From: AAA164-E04 sp014239995
GTDB taxonomy: Bacteria > Verrucomicrobiota > Verrucomicrobiia > Limisphaerales > AAA164-E04
Length of the DNA stretch: 42,044 nucleotides
Direction: 5' to 3'
Assembly (NCBI GenBank): GCA_029247315.1
Contig: JAQWLM010000043.1
Location: forward strand, 1-42,044
The notes under the pieces were generated by a model that was not told the DNA's origin, made no database searches, and was given only the letters and a program-made list of their open reading frames with translations. Below, one piece after another: positions 17,155 through 26,158 of the stretch. Made by a program: the position numbers and the translations under genes. The stretch's first letter is position 1, and each line of letters opens with the position of its first letter.

Positions 17155-17509
17155 ACTTTCCCAGAAACACAGGAAAGACGAGGCACTGCCACCCTGATTT
17201 TTCTTGGTCAGCGGCTGATCCGTGCCATGTGCGCTTGGATGACTTCAAACACCTCAGAACCTTTGTGACTTTGTAAATGCACCCGGGTGGAGTACCATCC
17301 TCGTGCATCGTTTGCTTCCAGAGACTTTGGCTGGTTCCCGTGTGAAAAGTTCAAAATGCCCAATGCCTCTCGACTCCAGCATGCAGTTGAAATCGTTCCT
17401 GGCCTGATGCTTATCACACGGCAGGCCGTCTGTTCGCATAGGATCCATAGAACGGTGCGCTTGAAGATAGATCTGGTAATTTAGTCGCATACGTTTTTTG
17501 CTGAGAAAT
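17155..17509. other. Intergenic region upstream of the CRTAC1-like gene
   Basis: About 355 bases with no gene that I can support. Frames of 65-91 codons exist on both strands (for example 17254-17529 minus), but none has a ribosome site or a recognisable family motif, and they overlap the start of the next gene. The stretch probably carries the promoter and leader of the large FG-GAP gene. Confidence 0.45.
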
Positions 17510-20500
17510 ATGGTTTCTTGCACAAACACACCCTTGAACCATGGTTTTCTGGCTTGCCTCTGGGCATGTGCCGTGGCTTCTGTCGGTGTGTTGGGCCAAT
17601 CGCTTCAATGGCAGGACCTTCCTGGAGGGCGCTTTGCCGAGCTGAAACCCACGATGAAGGAAGACAGCGGGTTTGAACGTTTGGATGCGGGGGAGGCAGG
17701 CATCGATTTTATACATGCACTTGCCGAGGAGGTCTTTGACCTGAATCACAACCTTGCCAATGGGTCCGGAGTCGCCCTGGGAGACGTGAATGGAGATGAT
17801 CTCTGCGATGTTTTTTTCACCTCCCACACGGGTTTCTGCCGGCTTTATCTCAACCGTGGTGATTGGGTGTTTGAAGACCACACCCAGGCATGCGGTATCC
17901 AGCTCAACAAGGCCCTGGCAACGGGGGTCCTGCTGGAGGATATCGATGGTGACCGCGATCTGGATTGCCTGGTGGGTCTCAATGGTGTGGGCGTTGGCCT
18001 GTGGCTGAACAATGGCAAGGGCGTGTTTGAACATGCCACCCCCAAGGCATTCCTGTCTCGCTCAGGCCCCCATTCGCTCGCCATGGCGGATATCAATGGG
18101 GATACCCGAATGGACCTCTTCGTCGCTAATTACGGGGAAAACACCATGCGAAGTGGTGCCGCCATCAGCGTCAAGACCGTGCGGGGTCGTCAGGTGGTTA
18201 CCGGGCGCTGGCGAAACAGGATCAAGATCATCGGAGGTCAACTGGTCGAACAGGGCGAACCGAACCGACTTTATATCCAGACGCCAACCGGGAACTTTGA
18301 GGGTGCCTCCTGGACAGATGGACGGTTTGAGGCTGCGAATGGAATGCCGCTGAAGGATGATCTATGGGACATGAGCCTGAGTGCCAGGTTTGTGGATCTG
18401 AATCTGGACGGGAAACCGGACATCTACGTATGCAATGATTTTCAGGCGGGTGACCGTGTCTGGATCAACCAGGGAAATGGACGTTTCCGGGCTCCTTCAC
18501 CCGAGATGATGCGCCTGACCAGCCACAATTCCATGTGTTTTGACATGGCAGATATCAATCGTGACGGGCTGATGGACCTGATGACCGTGGACATGCTCAG
18601 CAGGGATCATTTCCTGAGGATGACCCAAATGGCCATCATGAGTCCTGATCCGGCCCACTTGGGTGCCATGGATCAGGTTGGGCAGCAGGTCAGGCGCAAC
18701 GCGCTTCTGGTCAATCGGGGGGATGGCAGCTACGCGGAACTGGCAAGGTATGCAGGTGTTGAAGCTGCAGACTGGGCCTGGGTCGTGGCCTTCATCGATG
18801 TGGATATGGATGGATGGGAGGATATCGTTATCGCCAATGGCCATCTCATGGATACGCAGGACATGGATACCTTTGAAAAGCGCAACGGAATGAGTGCCAA
18901 TGCCAGAAACAAGAACGTCATTCCCTACCCTGCCCTCAATACACCCAATGTGGCCTTTAGGAACAACGGAGACCTTACCTTCGAGCCCATGGGAGAGGCA
19001 TGGGGCTTCAGGCACACGGCGGTGTCCAATGGCCTGGCTATGGCCGATTTGGACAACGATGGCGATTTGGACGTGGTGATCAACACATTGAACGGACCTC
19101 CTCTACTCTATCGAAACAAGGCCTCCAGCCCTCGGGTGGCGGTGCGCTTGAGGGGGCGAGGAGGCAACAGCTCCGGCATCGGTGCCCGGATTGAATTACT
19201 CAACATGCCCCGGCCCATGGTGAAGGAAATGTCGGCTGGAGGGCGCTACCTGTCCGACGATCAGAATGTCATTACCTTTGCCATGCCGCCTGACGGCAAA
19301 GTCCATGGCATCCGCGTGACCTGGCCGGATGGGACCGTGTCCACCATGGATGAAGTTTTACCTGGGCGACTCTACGAGTTGGATGCCTTCCATGCGCGTG
19401 CTGCTGATAAGGAGGTATCTCCGCAAGGCGTTGTGGATCCATCCTCGAGACCCTGGTTTGAGAGGGTGGCGTCGCCGCACACGTTTTCGGATGATGCTGA
19501 AAGACCGGACTGGGAATGGCAACCGGCACTCCATCAATCCCTGGATTCCCGGCGGCTCCGGGCCGTCATGCACACAGATGCAAGTGGTTCCAGGGATGTA
19601 TGGACACCCATGCCCTCCGAGGCCCCCGCGAAAAGCCCTGGCGCAGCTGCGGCGCAGACTGCCACGACGCGTCACGAGGCCTTCGCCTGGCTGGATGCTG
19701 CGTGGAAAGCGCACCTTCAGTTCCTGCCTGCAGGTGCGCAATCATCCTCAGTCAGCAGTCCCATCAGGCGACCGGCACCCTTTGCGATGGCTGATATCGA
19801 TCGGGATGGCAGACTGGATGTGTTTGTTGGCATGCCTCCCATGCCGGGCACTTACCCCGTGGCCGGTGGAAGTCAGCTCTACATGGGAACTTCCAATGGC
19901 CTTGTGCCTGCCCTTCGACAAGAGGCATGGAGTCACGTGGGAAACGTCCAGGACCTGGTCTTTGTCGATCTGGACCAGGATACCTGGGCTGACCTGCTGG
20001 TGGCCAGTGCCTGGGCACCGTTGCGGGTTTTTCGCAACATGAAGGGTAGACTGGTGGAAGAGACGGAGGCATGGGGGCTCTCATCCTACCATGGACGATG
20101 GAAGGATCTTGCCGTCTTTGATGCGGATAACGATGGTGACATGGACGTGGCTGCCGCCAACTGGGGGCGCAACACCCGATACCAATCCTTTTTGCAACAC
20201 CCGATACGTCTCTATTACGGAGATGCCAACCGTGATGGGATTCAGGAGACCCTGGAGGCATGGCACGATGCCAAGACCCAGCGATGGCTTCCCCTGGACG
20301 GCCTTGCACGTCAGGAGAACATTTTTCCAGGCATCCGACGCGTTTATCCCACGCACCGTGCTTTCGCCGAGGTGGGTATGGATGATTTTCTTGAGGCCAT
20401 GGGGATGCCATCCCAATTTCTCGAGGTCAACACCCTGGATTCCATGTTGTTCCTCAACCAGGGGAAGCGGTTTGAAGGCAACCCGTTGCCGGACCGTGTG

Positions 20501-21082
20501 CAATGGTCGACAGCCAACAACATTCAGGCCACGGATTTCAATCTGGATGGTAATATGGACCTTTTCATCGCTCAAAATCAGGAAGAAAACCCACCCCACA
20601 TCGGGAATATCAATGCCGGAACAGGTCTGCTGCTTCAGGGCCACGGGGATGCTTCCTTTTCCAGGGTGGATATGCCGGGCATCACCCTGCATGGGATGCA
20701 GTATGCAGCCTGGTCGGGGGATGCCAACGGGGATGCAAGGCCGGATCTCTGGGTCCAGACACGTCATGAAGTGACTCTTTATCAGGGTCTTCAAGCCCAT
20801 CCTGGATGGCGCTTGCTCCTTCACCAGGAATCCCGCACAGGCCCTCCCGCCGGCACCCTCTTTCGCCTCATTGGGCATCGAAAACATCCTCTCCACATGC
20901 TGCAGCTCGATGATGGTTACGAAGGGACTTCTTCGTTTTCCACCCTGCTTCCCCAGCCAGCAAAAGGTGAAAAACTCTGGATTCGTTGGCCGGACGGCGA
21001 GGAGCAGCTCATCGCACTGCCCGACCGCTTACTAAAGGTCGTGACGGTCACCCAGGGAGAAGCGTTCCGCCCGGAGCCCTGA
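17510..21082 (+). CDS. Large exported FG-GAP/VCBS repeat protein with ASPIC/UnbV domain (CRTAC1-like)
   Basis: A 1190-residue protein with an N-terminal signal peptide (LACLWACAVASVGVLGQS) starting at ATG 17510. It is a beta-propeller built of FG-GAP/VCBS units marked by calcium loops: DVNGDDLCD, DIDGDRDLD, DINGDTRMD, DLNLDGKPD, DINRDGLMD, DVDMDGWED, DLDNDGDLD in the first half. An ASPIC/UnbV domain follows (about residues 545-620, GRGGNSSGIGARIEL to WPDGTVSTM). A second propeller then starts (DIDRDGRLD, DADNDGDMD, DFNLDGNMD, DANGDARPD) and ends with a shorter, degenerate ASPIC-like tail (WIRWPDGEEQLIAL). So it looks like a tandem duplication of the CRTAC1 unit. The role is probably extracellular adhesion or glycan/protein binding; no catalytic motif is visible. 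Confidence 0.9.
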   Translation: MVSCTNTPLNHGFLACLWACAVASVGVLGQSLQWQDLPGGRFAELKPTMKEDSGFERLDAGEAGIDFIHALAEEVFDLNHNLANGSGVALGDVNGDDLCDVFFTSHTGFCRLYLNRGDWVFEDHTQACGIQLNKALATGVLLEDIDGDRDLDCLVGLNGVGVGLWLNNGKGVFEHATPKAFLSRSGPHSLAMADINGDTRMDLFVANYGENTMRSGAAISVKTVRGRQVVTGRWRNRIKIIGGQLVEQGEPNRLYIQTPTGNFEGASWTDGRFEAANGMPLKDDLWDMSLSARFVDLNLDGKPDIYVCNDFQAGDRVWINQGNGRFRAPSPEMMRLTSHNSMCFDMADINRDGLMDLMTVDMLSRDHFLRMTQMAIMSPDPAHLGAMDQVGQQVRRNALLVNRGDGSYAELARYAGVEAADWAWVVAFIDVDMDGWEDIVIANGHLMDTQDMDTFEKRNGMSANARNKNVIPYPALNTPNVAFRNNGDLTFEPMGEAWGFRHTAVSNGLAMADLDNDGDLDVVINTLNGPPLLYRNKASSPRVAVRLRGRGGNSSGIGARIELLNMPRPMVKEMSAGGRYLSDDQNVITFAMPPDGKVHGIRVTWPDGTVSTMDEVLPGRLYELDAFHARAADKEVSPQGVVDPSSRPWFERVASPHTFSDDAERPDWEWQPALHQSLDSRRLRAVMHTDASGSRDVWTPMPSEAPAKSPGAAAAQTATTRHEAFAWLDAAWKAHLQFLPAGAQSSSVSSPIRRPAPFAMADIDRDGRLDVFVGMPPMPGTYPVAGGSQLYMGTSNGLVPALRQEAWSHVGNVQDLVFVDLDQDTWADLLVASAWAPLRVFRNMKGRLVEETEAWGLSSYHGRWKDLAVFDADNDGDMDVAAANWGRNTRYQSFLQHPIRLYYGDANRDGIQETLEAWHDAKTQRWLPLDGLARQENIFPGIRRVYPTHRAFAEVGMDDFLEAMGMPSQFLEVNTLDSMLFLNQGKRFEGNPLPDRVQWSTANNIQATDFNLDGNMDLFIAQNQEENPPHIGNINAGTGLLLQGHGDASFSRVDMPGITLHGMQYAAWSGDANGDARPDLWVQTRHEVTLYQGLQAHPGWRLLLHQESRTGPPAGTLFRLIGHRKHPLHMLQLDDGYEGTSSFSTLLPQPAKGEKLWIRWPDGEEQLIALPDRLLKVVTVTQGEAFRPEP

Positions 21083-21224
21083 GCTCGTTCATCGGCTTGC
21101 TGGGTATCTGACAGCGCAAAGATGCCACTGCCTCCACAATGGCCGGGTTCCATCATTGCCAAGCCCCATGCATCCCGCTTAACATGTCGTCCACTATCGT
21201 GCCCGAATAACCCGGGCGCATGCC

Positions 21225-22037
21225 ATGGAATACAAAGTTCAGTTTGATGTCTTTGAAGGCCCGATGGATCTGCTTCTTTACCTGGTGAGGAAGCAGGAGG
21301 TGGACATTTATCAGGTTAACTTGACCCAGTTGGCAACGGAGTTCATCCAGTACATCGAGTTCATGCGCGAATTGGACCTGGACGTGGCAGGCGAGTTTGT
21401 CGTGATGTCAGCCACGCTGATGTATATCAAGAGCAAGGAATTGCTCCCCAAGGACAAGCAGGTCGTCCTGGAGGAAGAGGAGGAAGGCGAGGATCCACGC
21501 TGGGAACTGATCCAGCAGCTTGTGGAGTACAAGAAATTCAAGGATGCAGCGGCGCAGCTCAAGGAAAAAGAACTGGAGCAGGAATCCGTCTACATCCGTC
21601 AGGCACCGAAGCCTGACTTCAAACTCATGGAATCACGGGAGCCTCCCCGGCCCGAGGTTTGCGTTTTTGATCTGGTCAAGGCGGTCGGGAGCATTCTCCA
21701 GCGTATTCAGGACAAGGATGCGGAAACGCGCCAAATCGAGGCAGATGTCTGGTCCGTGAGCCAGAAAATTGAGATGTTTCGCACACGCATGCGCACTCGG
21801 CCACGGTTCAAGTTCTCAGAACTCTTTCAGCAGGATCGCACACGCCAGGAAGTGGTGGTGACTTTTCTGGCCTTGCTGGAGATGATCCGGATGAAACATC
21901 TCCAGGCCATTCAGTCTGAACCTTTTGAAGAGATTGAAATCCATGCAGTAAGCACCGAACAGGACCTTCCAGAGGAAACCGATTCGGAGACCTCTGACCA
22001 TCCAGAGGCTGCATCCAACCAGAACCCCTTATCCTAG
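21225..22037 (+). CDS. scpA: Segregation and condensation protein A
   Basis: A 270-residue kleisin. ScpA bridges the Smc head domains and, with ScpB, forms the bacterial condensin that organises and segregates chromosomes. The N-terminal FEGPMDLLLYLVRKQEVDIY is diagnostic, followed by EFVVMSATLMYIKSKELLP; the C-terminal winged helix (EVVVTFLALLEMIRMKHLQAIQ) ends the family domain. An acidic tail of about 40 residues follows. scpB starts 9 bases after its stop, so the two are co-expressed. No Shine-Dalgarno sequence is evident at ATG 21225. Confidence 0.95.
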   Translation: MEYKVQFDVFEGPMDLLLYLVRKQEVDIYQVNLTQLATEFIQYIEFMRELDLDVAGEFVVMSATLMYIKSKELLPKDKQVVLEEEEEGEDPRWELIQQLVEYKKFKDAAAQLKEKELEQESVYIRQAPKPDFKLMESREPPRPEVCVFDLVKAVGSILQRIQDKDAETRQIEADVWSVSQKIEMFRTRMRTRPRFKFSELFQQDRTRQEVVVTFLALLEMIRMKHLQAIQSEPFEEIEIHAVSTEQDLPEETDSETSDHPEAASNQNPLS

Positions 22038-22046
22038 TAGCACGCC

Positions 22047-22832
22047 ATGGAATTGAAGTTTGTTCTGGAATCCATTCTTTTTTCCTCCCAAAAGCCGCTT
22101 TCCGTTGGAGAGTTACGTACATGCCTGAAGGAGGCCCCAACGCATGCCGAGACGGCCATCCCGAAGGAACTCCATCAAGTGCGGGGCAGCGTGATTGAAC
22201 AGTCGCTGGAGGCACTCGCTGACGATTACCAGACATTGGACCGCAGTTTTCGGCTGACCTGTGTGGCCGGCTCGTGGCAGTTTGTCAATGCCCCAGCCTA
22301 TGCACCCTGGATCAAGGCCTTGGTCGGACACCGACCCCGACCCCCAAGACTGACACAGGCTGCCTTGGAGACGCTGGCCATTGTTGCCTACCGGCAACCA
22401 CTCACACGCGCGGAGGCCGAGCAGATTCGCGGTGTCTCGGTGGACGGGGTGGTCAAGATGCTGGTTGATCGGGGGCTCCTTGAACAGGCTGGACGTGCGG
22501 AAGTCCTCGGGCGTCCCATGACCTATCGTACAAGCGAATTGTTCCTGGAATATTTTGGCCTGAAGAACCTTGAGGATCTTCCTGCGGCGGATGAATTACG
22601 GCGGATTCCCGTGGAGAAACCGCCAGGCATGCCCACTGTGGATGCCGAACCATCCACAGCATCTGACGAAGAACAGGACCCATCGCAGGAGTCCGGCTTG
22701 GAAGAAGGCAAGGATCTGGAAGAGGCGAAAGAAGCGGATACAAACTGGGAAGATGACGATGAGGACGGGTCTTCAGATACCGTGGAGACGCCTGAGGCGC
22801 CCGACCCGGAGGATCCGCAGACAACACCCTAG
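22047..22832 (+). CDS. scpB: Segregation and condensation protein B
   Basis: A 261-residue protein with two winged-helix domains: LKFVLESILFSSQKPLSVGE opens the first, and ALETLAIVAYRQPLTRAEAE with IRGVSVDGVVKMLVDRGLLE forms the signature of the second. ScpB dimers bind the ScpA kleisin in the Smc complex. The first domain carries an insertion around residues 30-50, and about 75 residues of strongly acidic, disordered tail follow residue 185, longer than in most relatives. It sits between scpA and pheA in one operon-like run. Confidence 0.95.
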   Translation: MELKFVLESILFSSQKPLSVGELRTCLKEAPTHAETAIPKELHQVRGSVIEQSLEALADDYQTLDRSFRLTCVAGSWQFVNAPAYAPWIKALVGHRPRPPRLTQAALETLAIVAYRQPLTRAEAEQIRGVSVDGVVKMLVDRGLLEQAGRAEVLGRPMTYRTSELFLEYFGLKNLEDLPAADELRRIPVEKPPGMPTVDAEPSTASDEEQDPSQESGLEEGKDLEEAKEADTNWEDDDEDGSSDTVETPEAPDPEDPQTTP

Positions 22833-22853
22833 GCCATCAAATTACGAGGAAAT

Positions 22854-23915
22854 ATGAGTTTGGAAAAAAATCGCGAACAGATCGACGCCATTGATGAACG
22901 CATCGTGGCATTGCTGAATGAGCGCATCGGCCATGTGTTATCAATTGGAAAGATCAAGCTGCGTGAGGGTGGTTCCATTTACGCACCCCACCGCGAGAAG
23001 GCCGTCTTCGAGAAGATCTGCAAGATCAGTCAGGGCCCCGTGCCGGATGCATCCCTCAAGGCAATTTATCGGGAAATCATGTCTGCAGCCATCGCATTGG
23101 AGAAACCTGTCACCATCGCATTTTTTGGTCCGGAGGCCACCTATACGCATCAGGCCGCGATCCGGAAGTTTGGTGCCAGTCTCGAATATGAGGCTCTCAA
23201 GACCATCGGTGATGTTTTTGACGAGGTCTCCAAGGGCCGCGCAGACTATGGTGTTGTTCCCGTGGAAAACTCGACCGAGGGTGTCGTAACGCATACCCTG
23301 GACATGTTTGTAGACAGCGAACTGAAGATTGTCGCCCAGATCGTCATGAAGATTCAACACTGTCTGCTGGGGAGTGGGGAACGCGCTGCCATTCAGAAAA
23401 TCTACACGCACCCTCAACCCATGGGACAATGCCGACTCTGGCTGCAAACCCACATGCCCCACGCCGAGATCATCGAGACCAGCTCCACCACGCGTGCGGC
23501 CGAGTTGGCGGCCAAGGAGACCGATGCAGCGGCGATTGCCGGGGCGCTTGCCGCCAATCATTACGGACTGAACATCATGGAGTCCGATATCCAGGACAAC
23601 GCCGCGAACGCGACGCGCTTCCTGGTGCTTGGCAAGCAATCCAGCCAGGCGACGGGGGAGGATCGTACCAGCATCATGGTGAGTATCGATCACAGTATCG
23701 GGGCCCTGCACCGCGCGATTGCACCCTTCCAGTCCCTGGAACTGAACATGACCAAAATCGAGTCGCGCCCCAGCAAGCGCAAGGCCTGGGAATACTTCTT
23801 TTTCATCGATTTTGATGGGCATCACGCAGAAGCAAAGGTTCAGCAAGCCATCGCCCTGCTTGAGCGTGAGTGCAACTCGGTGAAAGTCCTGGGTTCCTAT
23901 CCCAAGAGCGAGTAG
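22854..23915 (+). CDS. pheA: Bifunctional chorismate mutase/prephenate dehydratase (P-protein)
   Basis: A 353-residue enzyme converting chorismate to prephenate and then to phenylpyruvate for phenylalanine synthesis. Domains in order: AroQ chorismate mutase (about 1-88, IDAIDERIVALLNERIGHVL), prephenate dehydratase (92-272, AFFGPEATYTHQAA, VPVENSTEGVV, NATRFLVLG with the catalytic Thr-Arg-Phe), and ACT regulatory domain (about 280-353) with the ESRPSK motif that binds phenylalanine for feedback inhibition. GAGGA precedes ATG 22854. It follows scpB by 21 bases. mqnA, elsewhere in the window, draws on the same chorismate pool. Confidence 0.96.
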   Translation: MSLEKNREQIDAIDERIVALLNERIGHVLSIGKIKLREGGSIYAPHREKAVFEKICKISQGPVPDASLKAIYREIMSAAIALEKPVTIAFFGPEATYTHQAAIRKFGASLEYEALKTIGDVFDEVSKGRADYGVVPVENSTEGVVTHTLDMFVDSELKIVAQIVMKIQHCLLGSGERAAIQKIYTHPQPMGQCRLWLQTHMPHAEIIETSSTTRAAELAAKETDAAAIAGALAANHYGLNIMESDIQDNAANATRFLVLGKQSSQATGEDRTSIMVSIDHSIGALHRAIAPFQSLELNMTKIESRPSKRKAWEYFFFIDFDGHHAEAKVQQAIALLERECNSVKVLGSYPKSE

Positions 23916-23986
23916 TAGACTTTCTTGCGCGTGCCTCGGGATTTCCTTGTGGATTTTTCAGCCGTTCATGGAATCCTTGTCACCGC

Positions 23987-25264
23987 ATGCACATCGAATT
24001 GATCAACACCGGCAGTGAACTCCTGCTGGGACAGACCTCGAACACGCACCAGGCCTGGATTGCCAACCAACTCGCAGACGCCGGGTATCAACTGGCCCAC
24101 CAGTGCACGGTGAACGATACCGGGCCGGCCATTCAGGAAGCTCTCAAAAGTGCCCTGGGTCGTGCGGACCTGATCATCACGACCGGGGGTCTGGGTCCCA
24201 CCTCGGATGACCGTACCCGTGACGACCTTGCCGAGTTGCTGGATCGTGAACTGGTGTCCTGCGATGCGATTACCGAGCACATACGTGCGTATTTTGAGCG
24301 ACGAGGCAAGCGTATGCCCGAGCAGGTGAACATCCAGTCCATGCTACCCGAGGGTGCTGCGTATTGGATCAATCAACATGGCACCGCTCCCGGTCTTCAG
24401 ATGGCCGTGGATCCCAACGCATTCAGCCAGCAGGGAAGGCCTGCCTGGATTGTCATGTTGCCGGGTCCGCCCCGCGAATTGCATCCCATGTTTCGGAATC
24501 AGTTCATGCCTTGGCTATGCAAGGTTCTGCCGCGTCAGCAAGCCCATGCCTGCCGTATCCTGCGCACAAGTGGCATCGGTGAGAGCTGGGTGGAGGCACG
24601 CCTGTCTGGCAAACTGAAGGGCCTGGTGGAGGCAGGTCTGGATGTGGGTTATTGTGCCCGAACCGGCCAGGTGGACATTCGTTTCGTGGCGGAGGGGCCT
24701 GACGCCGAGTCGATCGTCCGGCAGGCATCTGAGATCACCTATGAGGACCTCGGCGCGCGGATATACGGGGAGGGCAATGCCTCACTGGAAGCCGCCTTGG
24801 TCGAGGCCTGTAGACAAAAACAGTGGCAGCTTGCCCTTGCGGAATCCTGCACGGGAGGATGCATTGCCCATCGCATCACCAATGTGCCCGGTGCCTCCAG
24901 TGTGCTGCACACTGGTGTGGTTTCCTATGCCAATGAAGCCAAGACACGCCTGCTGGGTGTGGCACCGGCGACCCTTCAAGCACACGGTGCGGTCAGTGAG
25001 GCCACGGCGCGGGAAATGGCACTCGGCGTATTGAAGGCATCGGGTGCGGACCTGGGCCTTGCCGTGACCGGCATCGCGGGGCCATCGGGTGGCAGTAACG
25101 AAAAACCTGTCGGCACTGTTTTCATGGCAATCGCGGATGCGCATGAGGTCCAGGTGGTTTGTCAACGCAACGCCTATGACCGTGAAACCTTTAAATCAGT
25201 GACTGCCAACCAGGCACTGGAATGGTTAAGGCGCAAGGCCCTTGGACTTTCACTGGAAGCATGA
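23987..25264 (+). CDS. cinA: CinA-family protein (MoCF domain plus nicotinamide-nucleotide amidase)
   Basis: A 425-residue protein. The N-terminal half (IELINTGSELLLGQTSNTHQ, ITTGGLGPTSDDRTRD) is the MoaB/MoCF-like domain that hydrolyses ADP-ribose in CinA. The C-terminal half (LAESCTGGCIAHRITNVPGA, GVVSYANEAKTRLLGV, AVTGIAGPSGGSNEKPVGTV) is the PncC-type nicotinamide mononucleotide deamidase used to recycle NMN in NAD turnover. ATG 23987 gives the canonical family N-terminus; the longer frame from 23870 overlaps pheA and is not used. It is the last gene of the scpA-scpB-pheA-cinA series. Confidence 0.95.
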   Translation: MHIELINTGSELLLGQTSNTHQAWIANQLADAGYQLAHQCTVNDTGPAIQEALKSALGRADLIITTGGLGPTSDDRTRDDLAELLDRELVSCDAITEHIRAYFERRGKRMPEQVNIQSMLPEGAAYWINQHGTAPGLQMAVDPNAFSQQGRPAWIVMLPGPPRELHPMFRNQFMPWLCKVLPRQQAHACRILRTSGIGESWVEARLSGKLKGLVEAGLDVGYCARTGQVDIRFVAEGPDAESIVRQASEITYEDLGARIYGEGNASLEAALVEACRQKQWQLALAESCTGGCIAHRITNVPGASSVLHTGVVSYANEAKTRLLGVAPATLQAHGAVSEATAREMALGVLKASGADLGLAVTGIAGPSGGSNEKPVGTVFMAIADAHEVQVVCQRNAYDRETFKSVTANQALEWLRRKALGLSLEA

Positions 25265-25361
25265 GGACAGGCCCCATTTTTGGTTTTTTCTTCAAACCTG
25301 AGGCGCAGGAGCCTTGGGTGGAACCGGATGTTTTTTTCCAGCAGGGGTCACAGAGATTCCC

Positions 25362-25390
25362 TTGTCCTGCGTGCGTCCTGGGGGTATAAT
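25362..25390 (+). promoter_or_regulatory. Predicted sigma-70-type promoter
   Basis: A perfect TATAAT -10 box at 25385-25390 is preceded by TTGTCC at 25362-25367 with a 17-base spacer. The expected transcription start, 6-8 bases after the -10 box, falls on or next to the ATG at 25397, so the mRNA would be leaderless or nearly so. No Shine-Dalgarno sequence is present, consistent with that. Confidence 0.65.
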
Positions 25391-25396
25391 AGCAGT

Positions 25397-26134
25397 ATGA
25401 TGAGAACAGCTAATCCTGTCCTGAACGAACGCACCTTCACACGCCTGGGTGCTGCGAGTGGCTCCCATGCCATGACCATCGAGGGAACCGTGATCAAGAC
25501 CGGCATCATGCTGATGCTGGCAGTGATCACTGCCTCGATCGCATGGCGATCGGTGTCCGCGGAAGGGAGTGCCATGCCGTGGATTTTGGGTGGCGCTATA
25601 GGTGGACTTGTCATGGTCATCATCACCATGTTCAAACCAACCCTGGCAGGGATCACCGCACCCGTCTATGCCATTTTGGAAGGACTGTTCCTGGGAGCCA
25701 TCTCAGCCCAGTATGAAATGATGTACCAGGGGATGGTTTTCAATGCCATCTGCCTGACCTTTGGGACCTTGTTCAGCCTGCTGCTGGCCTACCAGACCGG
25801 CTTCATCAAGGCCACGGAAAATTTCAAGTTGGGTGTTTTTGCTGCCACCGGTGCGATTGGGCTTGTATATCTGTTTAACTTCATCATGAGTATTTTTGGC
25901 ATGGGTATTCCATTGATCCATAGTTCCGGAATCATGGGTATTGTCTTTAGCCTGGTGGTGGTGGTGATCGCCGCCCTTAACCTGGTCCTTGATTTTGACT
26001 TCATCGAGAATGGCGCTGCGGCCGGCGCCCCGAAATACATGGAATGGGTGGGTGCCCTTGGACTGATGGTCACCCTTGTCTGGCTTTACATTGAAATCCT
26101 TCGCCTGCTCGCAAAACTCAATAGTCGACGCTGA
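25397..26134 (+). CDS. Bax inhibitor-1/YccA family membrane protein
   Basis: A 245-residue protein with about seven transmembrane helices and the Bax inhibitor-1/YccA layout: a short hydrophilic N-terminus, APVYAILEGLFLGAISAQYE as the signature segment, and C-terminal LVLDFDFIENGAAAGAPKYM, whose aspartates are the conserved acidic pair of the family (pH-sensitive calcium leak in BsYetJ). It should sit in the inner membrane. ATG 25397 is chosen over longer frames because the promoter's TATAAT ends 6 bases before it. Function in bacteria is not settled; ion leak or stress tolerance is the family expectation. Confidence 0.92.
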   Translation: MMRTANPVLNERTFTRLGAASGSHAMTIEGTVIKTGIMLMLAVITASIAWRSVSAEGSAMPWILGGAIGGLVMVIITMFKPTLAGITAPVYAILEGLFLGAISAQYEMMYQGMVFNAICLTFGTLFSLLLAYQTGFIKATENFKLGVFAATGAIGLVYLFNFIMSIFGMGIPLIHSSGIMGIVFSLVVVVIAALNLVLDFDFIENGAAAGAPKYMEWVGALGLMVTLVWLYIEILRLLAKLNSRR

Positions 26135-26158
26135 ATGGGTTTTTCGAGTGCTTGAGCC

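Noticed and set aside
17254..17529. Minus-strand frame of 91 codons upstream of the FG-GAP gene
   Set aside because: It overlaps the start of a clear gene, lacks a ribosome site and matches no family.
20081..20896. Minus-strand frame of 271 codons inside the FG-GAP gene
   Set aside because: It arises from the repetitive Asp/Gly codons of the calcium loops on the other strand.
22941..23846. Minus-strand frame of 301 codons inside pheA
   Set aside because: It is the antisense shadow of the chorismate mutase/prephenate dehydratase gene, with no recognisable domain or start signal.
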